From Quercus robur (taxonomy: Eukaryota; Streptophyta; Magnoliopsida; Fagales; Fagaceae): a stretch of DNA of 64,000 nucleotides. Both the position numbers and the translations under genes were made by a program. The first letter of the stretch is position 1. Each line of letters starts with the position of its first letter. This document shows, in pieces, positions 1 through 10,803 of this stretch. The notes below the pieces were generated by a model, which did no database searches, was not told where the DNA came from, and worked only from the letters and a program-made list of their open reading frames with translations. The stretch spans positions 46,411,854 through 46,475,853 of the forward strand of contig NC_065536.1 in assembly GCF_932294415.1 (NCBI RefSeq), in the 5' to 3' direction.

Positions 1-560
1 CAAAATTCCATTAGAAATTGAAACCCTAACAACAAAATCAAAACGAAAAAAAAAAGAAAAAAAAAGAAGCAAAACGATTTGGATTGAACCTGCAAAAAAT
101 TCAAAGCAAAACCAAAACCCATATCCAATCTGAGAGAGAGAATCAGAGTGAGAGAAAGAGAGGATCGAAATGAGAGAAAGAGAGAGAATCCACCATCGTC
201 GTTGCTCCAAACCACCATGCCATCGCCACCGATCTACAAACCACTACGCTGTCGCTGCCGATCTTCAGTCCCTGCTGCCAATTTTGATCTCTAATCCACG
301 CTGATCTGAGAGACCCACAACAAAAATTCAAAGTAATCCAAAACCCACATCTAATTTGAGAGAGAGAATCGGAGTGAGAGAAAGAGAGGATCGAAATAAG
401 AGAAAGAGAGAGAATCCACCATCGCCGTTGCTCCAAACCACCACACCATCGTTGTCGATCTCCAATCGCCATGCTCCGACATGACGGTGGCTCGCTCCAA
501 CGGGTTCTCCTTGGGGTTCGCTTTCACTAGGAAAACCTCTTTCTTCTTTAACACAACACA
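1..560. repeat. Direct duplication, period 226 bp
   Basis: Bases from about 112 and from about 338 repeat each other closely at a spacing of 226 bp. Both copies contain the same run of GAGAGA and AGAAAGAGAGGATCG, followed by a CCACCATCG(T/C)CGTTGCTCC segment. Both strands have open frames here (for example minus 143-472), but these simply follow the repeat and look non-coding. The block resembles internal sequence of a transposon, but no terminal structure is visible because the window starts inside it. Confidence 0.7.
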
Positions 561-1416
561 GGTATATACAATAAAGAAAATTTAATTTAATTTTTATTAT
601 AATTTTTTTTGAGGTAATAAAAATTATTTTATAATAGTCAATAGTAGTTTATATATATATATATATACTTTTTTTTTTGATGGATAATTTTATACTTTTA
701 TTAGTGGTACTTGATGGAATGAGAATGTTAATTAAATAATTATTTAATTTAACAAATTAATCATAAACTAATGTTGCAAGTTCATTTTCAAATAGAGGTA
801 AATTTGTCTATTTAAATAATTTTCTTTCATTTCCATCATAATTTTTAAAACATCCAAATAAGAGGAAGGGCTAATTACTCCCTTCTCCCTTATTAATTTT
901 AAAAACATCTAAATAAGGTGGAAAATAACCATTCCACTCTATTCTTCTCCATCTTTAAACTTCCAAACAGGTTATTAATTCATTGCAACAAATCAAAATA
1001 TGCAGACCAGAGAACAGTCAAAAGAAGAATTATGTTTTTGGCCTTTTTCCCCTTCATCATATTGCTAGATTTCTTCCAAAATCTGTCAAAAAGATTAAAT
1101 GGTTTTATATATCCAAACTTTAGTCTTGTAATTTATGATCAATCCGAAATTATTAGGAACGATCCAAGATTGCTAAGGAGATATATAGGATCCGATTTTA
1201 ACAAGTCTCCATTAAGTATGATCCCAGATAAGCAAAACATAAATTAAAAAAAAAAAAAAAAAAAAACTATTAAATATTAAAAAGAAAAACAGACTACATT
1301 ACGAAATGAAAAACCAAAATCCATCAACAAAAATGCCTAAACGTAATGGGAAATTTTAAACATAATATGTTCTCTATTTTTTCTCATAAACTACGGAGTA
1401 GAAAATATGAAGATCA
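561..1416. other. AT-rich intergenic sequence
   Basis: AT-rich DNA with a TA microsatellite near 650-667 and an A-tract at 1246-1266. The part at 840-975 has the phrase CCAAACAGGTTA, typical of the edge of a TIR element, but I could not find its partner. It includes the 3' flank of the DUF2828 gene. No gene is supported. Confidence 0.5.
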
Positions 1417-3333
1417 TCAATCCAGCACAACAAGTTTCTGATACTCTTCTCCAGAGATAGCAGCTTCCATGATAAGCTCTGGGTTCATAGCCCCATCATT
1501 ATCCAAAAACAACTTCATCAAATTCTTTGAATACCCACTCACCAATGCTACCCCATTCTGCGTCCCTGGTACTGGTGTGGCACTCGAATCCCTCAAGTTC
1601 CAAAACACAATCTCCGGTATCGCAGACCCGTACCCTTTCTTCCTAAACTTCCTCTGTATAGCTTCATAATCAGTCTCCCAATTATTCCGCGAAGCTTTAT
1701 CGAACTCCATGTCACTAAACACAAACAACCTCTTTACCATCTGATCCTCTTTCAACTTCCCATTCACAGCCACTTCCAAAATAAGGTCAAACACCTTCTG
1801 AAAATCTGTGTTCATTCCCCACTCCATTCTCCTCACGAAACTCGTCTTCGATACAAGATCATTGCCTGGAATCAAATAAAGCTTAGGTTTTTTACTAAAC
1901 GTAATAAGCTTCCCTTTCCATGGCTCTTCACTAAGTTCCGAAACCAACACTCCCAATGCAACAGAAACTTCCATTGGCACACCTTCCATACTTCCAGAGA
2001 CATCACAAATGGCAAGGCAATTCTTCAACTTGCCCTTCTTTAACAAATCATCCACCATTCTCTTCCATTGTAGCTCTTCCACTTGCCCACCATCGTTGTC
2101 ATTTAAAGACTTTATGATCTCATGTGGAAGTAATGCCCCGGCTGCGATTGTTGATTTCCCAGCCTTCACATCTTCCAAATATTTCTCAAATCGATCTTTA
2201 TCATACTTCAAGAACTTCTCTTTATAAAACTTCATCGCCACTGAAGCGACCCTATTGTACTTTATTCCATCCCACCTACTTGCACCAATATAAACCTCGG
2301 GCAACTCCAAAATCTTCCTTAAAGGCACTAAAACTTGCTTTCTCAACCTATCTCGAACTCTGTACACATAATGAGCCTCTTCCACACCTTGGTATTCGAT
2401 GTAAGACTCGCGAGGAAAAATCCTCCTTGCAATGCTTTCGCAAAGCAAAGTCGACCTATCAAATGAAGAATCAAGCGAAGGACACCACTTCGCTGCTAAA
2501 CTAATCTTCGTAAACTCTTCAGCCTTTAAGAATTCCATGTCAGCCTTCAAACACTCAGCAAAAAACTCCGAAACGCGATCATATAAGAACTTAAAATCCG
2601 AGTCATTCTTGTATTTTTTAAGAACTTTCTTGGCCATATCTGCATATTTGGAATGCCTCGCTTCACTTGCTTTTTCCTTTTCAATCCGAGCCCTCTCCAT
2701 CTCATTCAAGATCCTAATCTCTTTCACCACACGGGCTCTCTTTCTTTTATTCGAATGTTTTTTACTACTTCCAGGCCTTAAACGCATTCCTTTACTTAAA
2801 CTTCTACTACTCTTTTTCCCAGTTTTTCTGTGTTTCCACTCTTCTCTTTGATTCTTTCTCACATCAGAACCTTCTAAAAGCCTATACAAAATCTCAGGCA
2901 AGTCTTTCATGTAACCAAAATCAGAAAGAGACCCAATATTACATGCCAATGTCTTAGGGTGGTCTTTGTGTAGCCAAAACGCCGCCGTGTAAAACCCTTC
3001 TTTATCAGACTTTCCAGTACCACGTACTCCTCGGAGATTATAGATGAGTTTGAGTGTGGTCAAGGGGTTGTGGGTCCAAGCCAATATGAGCCTTTGAATC
3101 AAAGATTCTGCTGGGGTATCAGGTACAACATGGAAGAAGAAATCAAGGCATGGGTTACCGCTTGAGAGAAAAGTTGCAGAGTTGTTCTCTGTGTAGCCTG
3201 TTTTGGGTTTATAGTTAACGGTGTTGTTGAAGTTCTTAACCATGAGGTCCATGAAAGGATCGCTGGCTATGGGTTTAGGTTGGGGTTGGTTTCGGGTTTT
3301 GTTGTAGAGTCCGGGGGGACCAAGAAGAGTCAT
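1417..3333 (-). CDS. DUF2828 / von Willebrand A-like domain protein
   Basis: A single uninterrupted exon encodes 638 residues. The start is the ATG at 3333. The open frame reaches a GTG at 3402, but plant translation would use the ATG, which is followed by the family-like N-terminus MTLLGPPG. The N-terminal two thirds match the plant DUF2828 family, with a Lys/Arg-rich stretch in the middle that could act as a nuclear signal. The C-terminal third is a vWA-like fold: D444-V-S446-G-S448 is a metal-ion-dependent adhesion site (DxSxS), followed by a second conserved FSDMEFD segment. Length and the lack of introns agree with family members of about 600-700 residues. The biochemical role of the family is poorly known; a protein- or RNP-binding role is inferred from vWA/TROVE relatives. 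No break is visible, so the gene looks intact. It reads away from the transposon cluster downstream in plus coordinates. Confidence 0.92.
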   Translation of the reverse strand: MTLLGPPGLYNKTRNQPQPKPIASDPFMDLMVKNFNNTVNYKPKTGYTENNSATFLSSGNPCLDFFFHVVPDTPAESLIQRLILAWTHNPLTTLKLIYNLRGVRGTGKSDKEGFYTAAFWLHKDHPKTLACNIGSLSDFGYMKDLPEILYRLLEGSDVRKNQREEWKHRKTGKKSSRSLSKGMRLRPGSSKKHSNKRKRARVVKEIRILNEMERARIEKEKASEARHSKYADMAKKVLKKYKNDSDFKFLYDRVSEFFAECLKADMEFLKAEEFTKISLAAKWCPSLDSSFDRSTLLCESIARRIFPRESYIEYQGVEEAHYVYRVRDRLRKQVLVPLRKILELPEVYIGASRWDGIKYNRVASVAMKFYKEKFLKYDKDRFEKYLEDVKAGKSTIAAGALLPHEIIKSLNDNDGGQVEELQWKRMVDDLLKKGKLKNCLAICDVSGSMEGVPMEVSVALGVLVSELSEEPWKGKLITFSKKPKLYLIPGNDLVSKTSFVRRMEWGMNTDFQKVFDLILEVAVNGKLKEDQMVKRLFVFSDMEFDKASRNNWETDYEAIQRKFRKKGYGSAIPEIVFWNLRDSSATPVPGTQNGVALVSGYSKNLMKLFLDNDGAMNPELIMEAAISGEEYQKLVVLD

Positions 3334-3460
3334 GTCTGTGATCTGAGTGAGGATTGTGAGTTTCTGAATCTTTGTTTGGATTTTAGAAGGGAGCCAATTC
3401 ACGTAAAAATTAGAGGGCTTTGATCTGTTTCTAATGAAACGGCAGTGAGGGTTTCAGTTC

Positions 3461-3470
3461 TATTTTTATA
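3461..3470 (-). promoter_or_regulatory. TATA box of the DUF2828 gene
   Basis: Read on the minus strand, TATAAAAATA lies about 130 bases upstream of the ATG at 3333. That distance fits a short 5' UTR. The motif and position are seen directly; use as a promoter is inferred. Confidence 0.6.
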
Positions 3471-3479
3471 GGGGCTTAA

Positions 3480-4251
3480 TTATGGCACCATAGTGAGATA
3501 CTTGTGCACCACGCTTCCCCGATAGCTAGGAGAAATTATAATTAATAATAAAAAAAAAATATAACGTACTTAAAATTTTTTTTTTCTAGTTTTTTATTTT
3601 ATTTTTGCTCGTGATTTGTAAACCGACTTATATACAAACTCTAATTATATTTAAATATTAATTAAATAATATTTATTTAAAATCATTTTTTTTTGCGTGT
3701 TATTTTTCTTTAAGACTAGTAACAAATTTATCGAGATCCTTTTTGTGATTCAATTTGTATTTCAATTTTTTATAAATTTTTTTATAGCTTTTTATAATCC
3801 ATGTGGATATTTTTTTACTGGACATTTATAATTAAAAAATATATATGACTAAATGTAACATGATTCATAAAAGGAAAACTATTATTTAATTATCTTGGTT
3901 TATCAAAAGCAAAATTGCAACTTTATTAATGAACATATCTAAAAAGTTTATTTATCACATAACTTGATAAATTAATATTTTTATATAAAAAAATTTAATA
4001 TTGATATCAAAGTAAATTCTAAATTCATATTTTCATTATATTAGTTTTTATACATATATTTAAGTTTGATTAAAATATTTATTATTAAAAAAAGGAAGAA
4101 TACCTTATGAAAACATATATAAAAAATACAAAAACAAACTACTTAACATAAAAGAACCGGGTCTATATTAACATAAAAACAAATCCTAGGTTAATGTTAA
4201 AAAGAAGAAAAAAAAGAAAAAGAAGGGAAAAGTGTTATAACAAACAAAAAA

Positions 4252-4287
<36 letters not shown>
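3480..4287. other. AT-rich intergenic sequence
   Basis: Very AT-rich sequence with many short T and A runs and a TA microsatellite at about 4252-4281. No gene or terminal repeat was recognised. Confidence 0.5.
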
Positions 4288-4430
4288 TGAGAGAGTTTCA
4301 ACTTATGACGTCCGCTTCTGATGATACTCTTTATAATTAGATTAAAATACCAATTAGTTTTTGGTGTAGGCGGTGATTGAACCCCAGATCTCTTATTCAA
4401 TCATCAGAGACTTTACTAGTTGAGCTATAC
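4288..4430 (-). mobile_element. tRNA-derived SINE, family 1
   Basis: Read on the minus strand, it starts with a Pol III box A-like sequence TAGCTCAACTAG (4427-4416), then a box B-like GGTTCAATCACC (4383-4372). The spacing fits a tRNA-derived internal promoter. The element ends in an A/TA-rich tail (4252-4287). Its 3' part recurs at 31463-31546, so this is a dispersed family. It sits at the outer edge of the Mutator-like left TIR and hides the exact end of that TIR. Confidence 0.6.
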
Positions 4431-5174
4431 ATTTTTCTAAACCATTAGATTTAAGTAGATCTAACAGTATAAAAAAAGACTAATTAATGTCGATATTCTG
4501 ATTAGCATCTCATTTTAACCCTTACTTATGACATTCCATACTAGTCTCTTCTACCAAAAATGTGTTGTTCGTTATCTCTCCTTTCTCCTTCTACTCAACT
4601 CTCTACAAAGGGTGTGTTTGTTTTGGGCGAAAATCACTTCCAGAAATGCTTTTCCGGAAATGCGGGTGTTTGGTTGGTCCGAAAAATAGAATTTTCTGGA
4701 AATTGATTTCCGTTGACTGAAAAAAAAAGGCTTTGACTATGGAAATGAATTTCTGTTCCTATTTTCACTTCAAATGAATTCCAGAGAGAGAGAGAGAGAG
4801 CGCGCGAGAGGAAGAAGAGGCCCCCGAGCTCTAGTCCAGTCCGATGATCGCTGGTGAACCCCGAGCTCCAGTCCGCGCCGATCGCACGCACCAGTCGATC
4901 TCGCGAGCTCCAGTCCGACGACCGCGCAGTTGATCGCGATCGGTGCGTGCTTCGCGAGATCGCGATCGACGCTTCTCGAGATTGAGCCGTAGATTGCGAT
5001 CTTGCCTTCGCGCTGATCGCGATCTTGCGAAGCATCGCGCCGATCGCGATTGATGCTTTGTGAGATCGTGATCGGTGTGGTGCTTCGCGAGATCGCGATC
5101 GACGCTTTGCGAGATTAGCGTTGATCGCGATCTCAAGAAGCACCGCGTCATCGAACCCAATCGAGCGTCGATCG

Positions 5175-5208
<34 letters not shown>

Positions 5209-5945
5209 GTCCGTGTTTTTTTGGGTTTGTCTTTTCCTTCTTCTTTTCCAAACACCAGAAAATATTTTTCGGAAAATTTTTTGAAATGCAACCAAACACA
5301 TGAAAACATTTTCTTTTCCGAAAAATAGCATTTCCGGAAAATAGATTATTTTCCGGAAATGGATTATTTTCTGGAAATGCTTTACACGAACCAAACATAG
5401 CCTAAATTAGAATCTTTCTTCTCCACCACTTGTCCATCTCCATTGCCACAGGGTTCCACCTCCATGGCCATAGGGTGGGTTACCAGTAGCGAAAAAAGCC
5501 GTAGCCGCTAACACCGACACCGATATTAGAGGTTTGTTGTTCCTTTCTTGATAGTGTGAATTTTTTTTTCCTTTCTTACCGTTGGCTTTTCATTCTTTGT
5601 ATCTATTGTGTATTAGCACTTTACTTGGTAAAGCAAACTTTTGAAGAAAGCTTGTAAATTAGTTTATTTCTTGGCCATTGGCTATTATATATCCTATAAG
5701 TTTGCGGTATATAATTAGACTATGGATTGCTCATATGCATACTTTACCTATTGGATTCGAATCTAGCTTGATGGTTTCAAATCATAGTTGCTTGTGTGTT
5801 ATTTATTGTTGCACAATGGGTAAGGTTGAAATTTTAATTTTTTTTTCCACTATTTGTTTGTAAGGTTGAAATCATAGTGACTATTGCTTGATTGACCTTT
5901 TATGTAATAGTACTTGGCTTGTTTACAATTAGTCACAGATATTGG
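4428..5945 (+). repeat. Left terminal inverted repeat of the Mutator-like element
   Basis: Matches the reverse complement of 13678-14441, interrupted by a foreign element at 4610-5402. Without that insertion it is about 725 bp. The inner edge is near GTTTACAATTAGTCACAGATATTG (5928-5945), after which the two copies diverge. The first line of evidence is direct sequence similarity. Confidence 0.72.
4610..5402. mobile_element. TIR element inside the MULE left TIR, GATCGCGATC-rich
   Basis: Ends read GGGTGTGTTTG at the left and, in reverse complement, AGGCTATGTTTGG at the right. Inside them are further inverted segments of the type TTTCCGGAAA(A/T). The other MULE TIR (near 14240-14270) lacks this block and so gives the empty site CTCTCTAC-AAAT. 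The middle (4800-5170) is unusually GC-rich and full of TCGCGATC palindromes. A long Arg/Ser-rich open frame on the minus strand (4634-5398) is a by-product of these repeats. TIR wording fits hAT or Harbinger MITEs. The target duplication is short and ambiguous (AA or AAA). Confidence 0.65.
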
Positions 5946-6117
5946 CTACTAAATCTATTGTGTATCAGATTCTATGTGAAGACATTTTTTTTTTCTTTCT
6001 TATTGTTGCAGACCATGGATTTCTGGCTTTTCTTACTTTTGAATTATTCAAAGAGCTTTAAATATGAAATTGTGAAAGACTAAAAAAAAAAGCTTTATTT
6101 TGCAGGGAAATGCTAGA

Positions 6118-7521
6118 AGGCTCCTGTCGTGCCCCAACCCTACAAATGTAAATAATTATGGAAGTGGATTTGGGCTCCAAATCTATTTGTTGGTGGGATT
6201 TCTCATAGTCCTACAAATTTAGCCTCAAACAGAGCCTAAATAGCCGAATTACAAGTACCCTCGTGATTTCTAGCCCAAAAACCCTCTCCTTCTCAGACTT
6301 AATATCTTACTATCTCTTGTATGTCTCCCTCAGTTCTATCATCCTCCCTCTTTGTGTCTATTCTTCCCCTTTCTTCTTACTTCTTTCTTGCTTTTTTTTA
6401 TTTTTTATTTTTTTTAGCAAGCCCTTCAGTAGCCCCACTTATTTGGCCTCACTCCACTTATATAATATCTTCTTAGTGAGATTCCAATCATTATTGTTTC
6501 GCCAAGTTCCATGTAATCCCACTTTCACTCAGAATCCCAAGGAATCATCACGTCTTTTGAGGATTTTCTTGAAACTTGTTTCAGACGCTAAATAGTGCTC
6601 GACAAAGACTTCCCAAAAGCACTTCTAGCGCTTGGTGCCGATCTAAACTTCTCTACTTCCTTGTTAATTTTGTACTGTTTTGACGGTTAGTAGTGGGCCG
6701 AGATGTGACTGAACACTTAACAAGTTCACTGAACATTGCTCTCTAGATCTTGATACACATATTGTTGGGCCAGGCCCATCCAGGCTAGTTTTGGCTAGTG
6801 TATTTGGGCTTAAGCTTGGTGGGCCGGTACCAATCACCTAGCCCAAGTCTTGTGGGGATGGGCTCGGCCCAACAATAAGTGTATCAGGATTTGGAGAGCA
6901 ATGTTTGGTGAACTAGTTAAGTGTTTGGTCACATCTTGGCCTATTACTAACCATCAAGACAGTACGAAATTAACAATGAAGTAGAGAAGTTCAGATCGAC
7001 ACCGAGCGTTAGAAGTGCTTTTGGGAAGTCTTTGCCGAGCACTATTTGGCGTTTGGAACAAGTTTTAAGAGAATTCTTAGAAGACGTGATGATTCCTTGG
7101 GATTTTGAGTGAAAGTGGGATTGCATAGAACTTGGCGAAACAATAATGATTGGAACCCCACTAAGAAGAGATTATATAAGTGGAGTGAGTGTAGAGAAGT
7201 GGGGTTGGTGAAGGGCTTGCTAAAAAAAAAAAAGAAGAAGAAAAAAAGCAAGAAAGAAGTAAGAAGAAAGGGGAAGAATAGACACAAAGAGGGAGGACGA
7301 AAGAACTGAGGGAGATATACGAGAGATAGTAAGGGATTAAATCTGAGAAGGAGAGGGTTTTTGGGCTAGAAATCACGAGGGTACTTGTAGTTGGGCTGTT
7401 TAGGCTCTATTTGAGGCTAAATCTGTAGGACTGTGAGGAATCCCACTAACAAATAGATTTGGAGCCCAAATCCACCTTCATAACTATTAACGTTAGTAGG
7501 GTTGGGGCACCATAGCTCCTT
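6118..7521. mobile_element. Fold-back element with 666-bp inverted arms
   Basis: Left arm 6118-6783 and right arm 6856-7521 are inverted copies of each other along their whole length, around a 72-base spacer. Shared blocks include GTGCCCCAACCCTAC at the outer edge, CTAGCCCAAAAACCCTCTCC / its complement, and TATTGTTGGGCC next to the centre. The similar open frames beginning MISSPKTLSF in both arms are a consequence of the duplication. No transposase is present. Transcription through this block would form a long double-stranded hairpin. Target duplication not identified. Confidence 0.85.
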
Positions 7522-9090
7522 TACAAATGTTTTGATGGGAATACAAAATGTATTATTAGTGACTAAGAATTTTTTTTTTAATTTTTTTTTTCAGGTTTGA
7601 GAGTGATTATGGAACAAAAAACACTATTGTATAAGTTTTTAGCTGTTATTGGTAATTGTATTTATGTTAGTTGTACACTTGGCCACCCATTGATTGAATC
7701 GCTTCTTTATATATCAGATTTTGTAATTAGAGATGTCATAAGGATGTGTTTCAACAAGTTTTAAGAAGAAAAGATGTTTCTATTCTACCTAAAAAAATAG
7801 CCTTTGTTTGATATGGCAAAACTTGTGATTATTTTCAGCATTGAATGAACTACTTTTTAATTCACCATTTTCAATTGTAAATCAAATAATAAATTTACAA
7901 GTAGTTAAAGTCTCTAATCAATCCCATTTGGAAGTGTATTTGGGAATTGAAATTATGCATCACTCATTCCATTTTTCTCAAATCATTTCCATTTCAAGAG
8001 AAAAAAAAAAAGATCCAATGAATGCATTTCATTCTTCTCATATCATTTTGCACTTAGGGAAAAAAAATCCAATGAATGCAAATGGAAAAATGATAATTTA
8101 TTCAAACTTTTCGGTATCAAGAGAAATTCATTTAAATGAAGAAACATTCATACACATCGGTACACTAAACAAGATAAAAAAGAGAATACAACAAAAGAGT
8201 AGTAGCTTTACATAACTTGTTAAGAACACTTTTGCGTTCATTTCCTAGTTACTTTTTCTCAAGTGGTTTTTCAACAAAAATACTTCACTCAAACTAGTCA
8301 AAATGATGACTACTTAAATCCAAAGTAGCAGCCAAGAAAAGAGGTCTACCATTTCTTGCTTTACACAAAAAGACTGCCTCTGTCTTCCTTTGTTGCTCCT
8401 ATTTCCATCCATGAGCATAATAGTTTGCCAAAAACTTATATGTCTACATTACAAAATGAATATAGGATAAAACAAAGAGTATAGAATTGCTTGAAAATCT
8501 GAAAAAATGTGTCTTAAAAACTCCGTTAAAGACATTAAATTAAATCAAAAGCAAATGAGTAGTTGTAACCAAAAGTATGGCTAAACTGCTACTACCCTCC
8601 ATGTATATGTTGTCATGGATCAAAGACTAATAGCTAAGGTTCTTAGCCAGAAATTTTCAAACAGTATTCCAACATAGGTCCCTAAAAAACAAAACCAAAC
8701 AAAAATAAAAAACCAACATGTACCATTTCATCATGATTAACAACATAGGTCCTCAAACATTTATATTCTAAGCTACTTTGACTCAATATATATCTCAATT
8801 CCACCAAGCGAAGCTCATTTTGTGATTTTCTTTAGCCACATGTACCTAAAGTAAAAAAAAAAGGTATAAGTAAATTTGAAACACAAGATATATATTATTA
8901 CAATCAAAATCAATACTAAGTCCCATCCTCCAAAATGTAATTTAAGAAAAGCAATTTTGTGAAGAAACATATACCAAAATGTGCAATTGCCTGCCTCCCA
9001 TACTCCATTTTGTATATAAAAAAAATCAGAAACATCAACATCTTTACTCCTCAATGATTCCCAAAGTTAGAGAGACCTAGTAGTTTTACA
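7522..9090. other. Internal MULE sequence, no gene recognised
   Basis: AT-rich, no recognised coding sequence. An open frame at 7841-8215 (plus) is low-complexity (short repeats of the type TCCAATGAATGCA) and is not called. This is presumably original interior of the Mutator-like element. Confidence 0.4.
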
Positions 9091-10349
9091 CACTATAGCA
9101 AATAAGACTTATGGTGATGAAATAGTTTCATCATGAAATGTCCTTATTTTGTCGCCTAAAACATATGGTGACGAAACATCATTCGTTGCGTGATCTCAGT
9201 CACGGAATCAGAATGTGTTGGTGACAAAAAGTTTTGTCACTTACTTTTTTTTTAATAAAAAAATTATAGGTGACGAAAGTTTTTTGTCACCTAATATTTT
9301 CCTTGCTAAACATTATTTTCAGAGACAAAATAAATTCGTCACCAATTATTTTTAATTTGTAATTTTTTATTTGACCATATTAGGTGATGAAATATTTCAT
9401 CATTGATTGAATTTTTGTTTTTTTGATTTTCCAATGTCAATAGATTAGGTGACGAATTATTTTATCACAAATTTCTGTTTATTTTCAAAGTTCAACCTGT
9501 TAGTGAAACATTTCATCACCAATTGATTTTTTGCTCTTTAATTTAGCATTTTAGTGACAAATAAGGTTGTCACCAAAATTTTTTAATTGTCAGTTCAACC
9601 TATTTGTGATGGAAAATTTTTGTCACCTTTTTTTATAAAAATTTATTAATGTTTTTTACATTAAATTTCCATTATATTACATTAACCTATTTATTTCTAA
9701 TCACATCCATAAACAAATTAGTTATACAATCTTTCCAACTACATCCATAAACAAATCATCCATATAATCTAAAAAGTAAATAAAAATGCATTATATTCAT
9801 TTGGAAGCTTTTGCCCAATTTCCTCCCTGCTACCAAGCAGCAACTATTACAATAAAACATACAACTTGAGCAACCTCTTTGTTCTTTGTGTGCAATGAAA
9901 ACAGAAACCATAGAGCATCTATTCTAAGAGTGTGAATTTGTGAGAACAATTTGCTTCAATGCATCTTTCAAGTGTGATCATCATGCTGACAAGCAAAGAC
10001 GTTTGTTTATTGGATTAGAAAAAGCTCAAGCTAGCTCAAATTTAAATCCAATTCTAGCAACTTGCTAACAAACTCATAAAAACTCCCTTAATTGATTTGA
10101 AATCCCAACCTATCCGAAACCAAAATAAAAAATGCCCCACACAACAAAACTAAACAAAAATACTATCTACTAGACCCACCATAAATTAGTTCAAAATTTC
10201 TAAGTTAAATATCCTTTAGCAAAGTTAAGCAAAGCATTAATAGACTTATAATGAGCCATACACATAGGACTTATATATATGAGGCCCATGGCTTCAAACC
10301 CAATAACTCACAATATCAATAAAAAACAAAAAAATGAAGAAGAAAAATC

Positions 10350-10403
<54 letters not shown>

Positions 10404-10803
10404 TAGGGTATAGGGTTTTTTTACAAAAAAAAAAATAATGAATAAAATTTGGGTACTAAAAATTTTTTTTGTACGCGCCCAAAAATTGTCATCACGTGCT
10501 AGTATTTCGAGACCAGTGACACCTAGGTCTAACTTTTTGAAATGAAATATTTCGTCATCATAGACACTCGTAGGTTTGACGCCTTTTTTTTGTTTTTTTT
10601 TTCATGAACTATAGTGACAAAAGAAATATTTTGTTACCAATTTGAATATCTTTAGAGACAAACTATTGATTTCGTCACAATTTTCAAAAAATTTAATGGT
10701 ATTTGGTGACAATTTTCTTTTCCTCGCTGAATGTTATCATTTAGAGATGATAATTTTTTTTCTTAACTAGATTTCGTCACCATAGTCCACGTTTGTTGTA
10801 GTG
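9091..10803. mobile_element. Non-autonomous CACTA (En/Spm) element
   Basis: Starts CACTATAGCAAATAAGAC at 9091 and ends, in reverse complement, CACTACAACAAACGTGG at 10803. ACA flanks both sides (9088-9090 and 10804-10806), which is the 3-bp target duplication diagnostic of CACTA elements. Both subterminal regions carry many degenerate copies of a GGTGA(C/T)GAAA motif in both orientations, as expected for transposase-binding subterminal repeats. The 1.7-kb body has no transposase frame and includes a GA microsatellite (10352-10400), so it must have been moved in trans. Confidence 0.88.
10352..10400. repeat. (GA)n microsatellite
   Basis: Uninterrupted GA repeat of about 24 units inside the CACTA element. 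Confidence 0.95.

Noticed and set aside
3334-3402. Extension of the DUF2828 protein by 23 residues at the N-terminus
   Set aside because: The upstream initiator would be GTG; the first ATG at 3333 is the more plausible plant start.
4370-4430. A functional tRNA gene on the minus strand
   Set aside because: Boxes A and B are present but the rest does not fold as a tRNA, and the sequence continues into a SINE tail repeated elsewhere.
4634-5398. 254-codon minus-strand frame rich in Arg and Ser, and a 187-codon frame overlapping it
   Set aside because: Both arise from the GATCGCGATC repeat cluster and a poly(A)/poly(T) run inside a TIR element; no domain and repetitive residues.
6263-7376. Similar frames on opposite strands (6263-6595 plus, 7042-7376 minus)
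   Set aside because: They are the two arms of the same fold-back, so the similarity comes from the inverted repeat and not from a gene pair.
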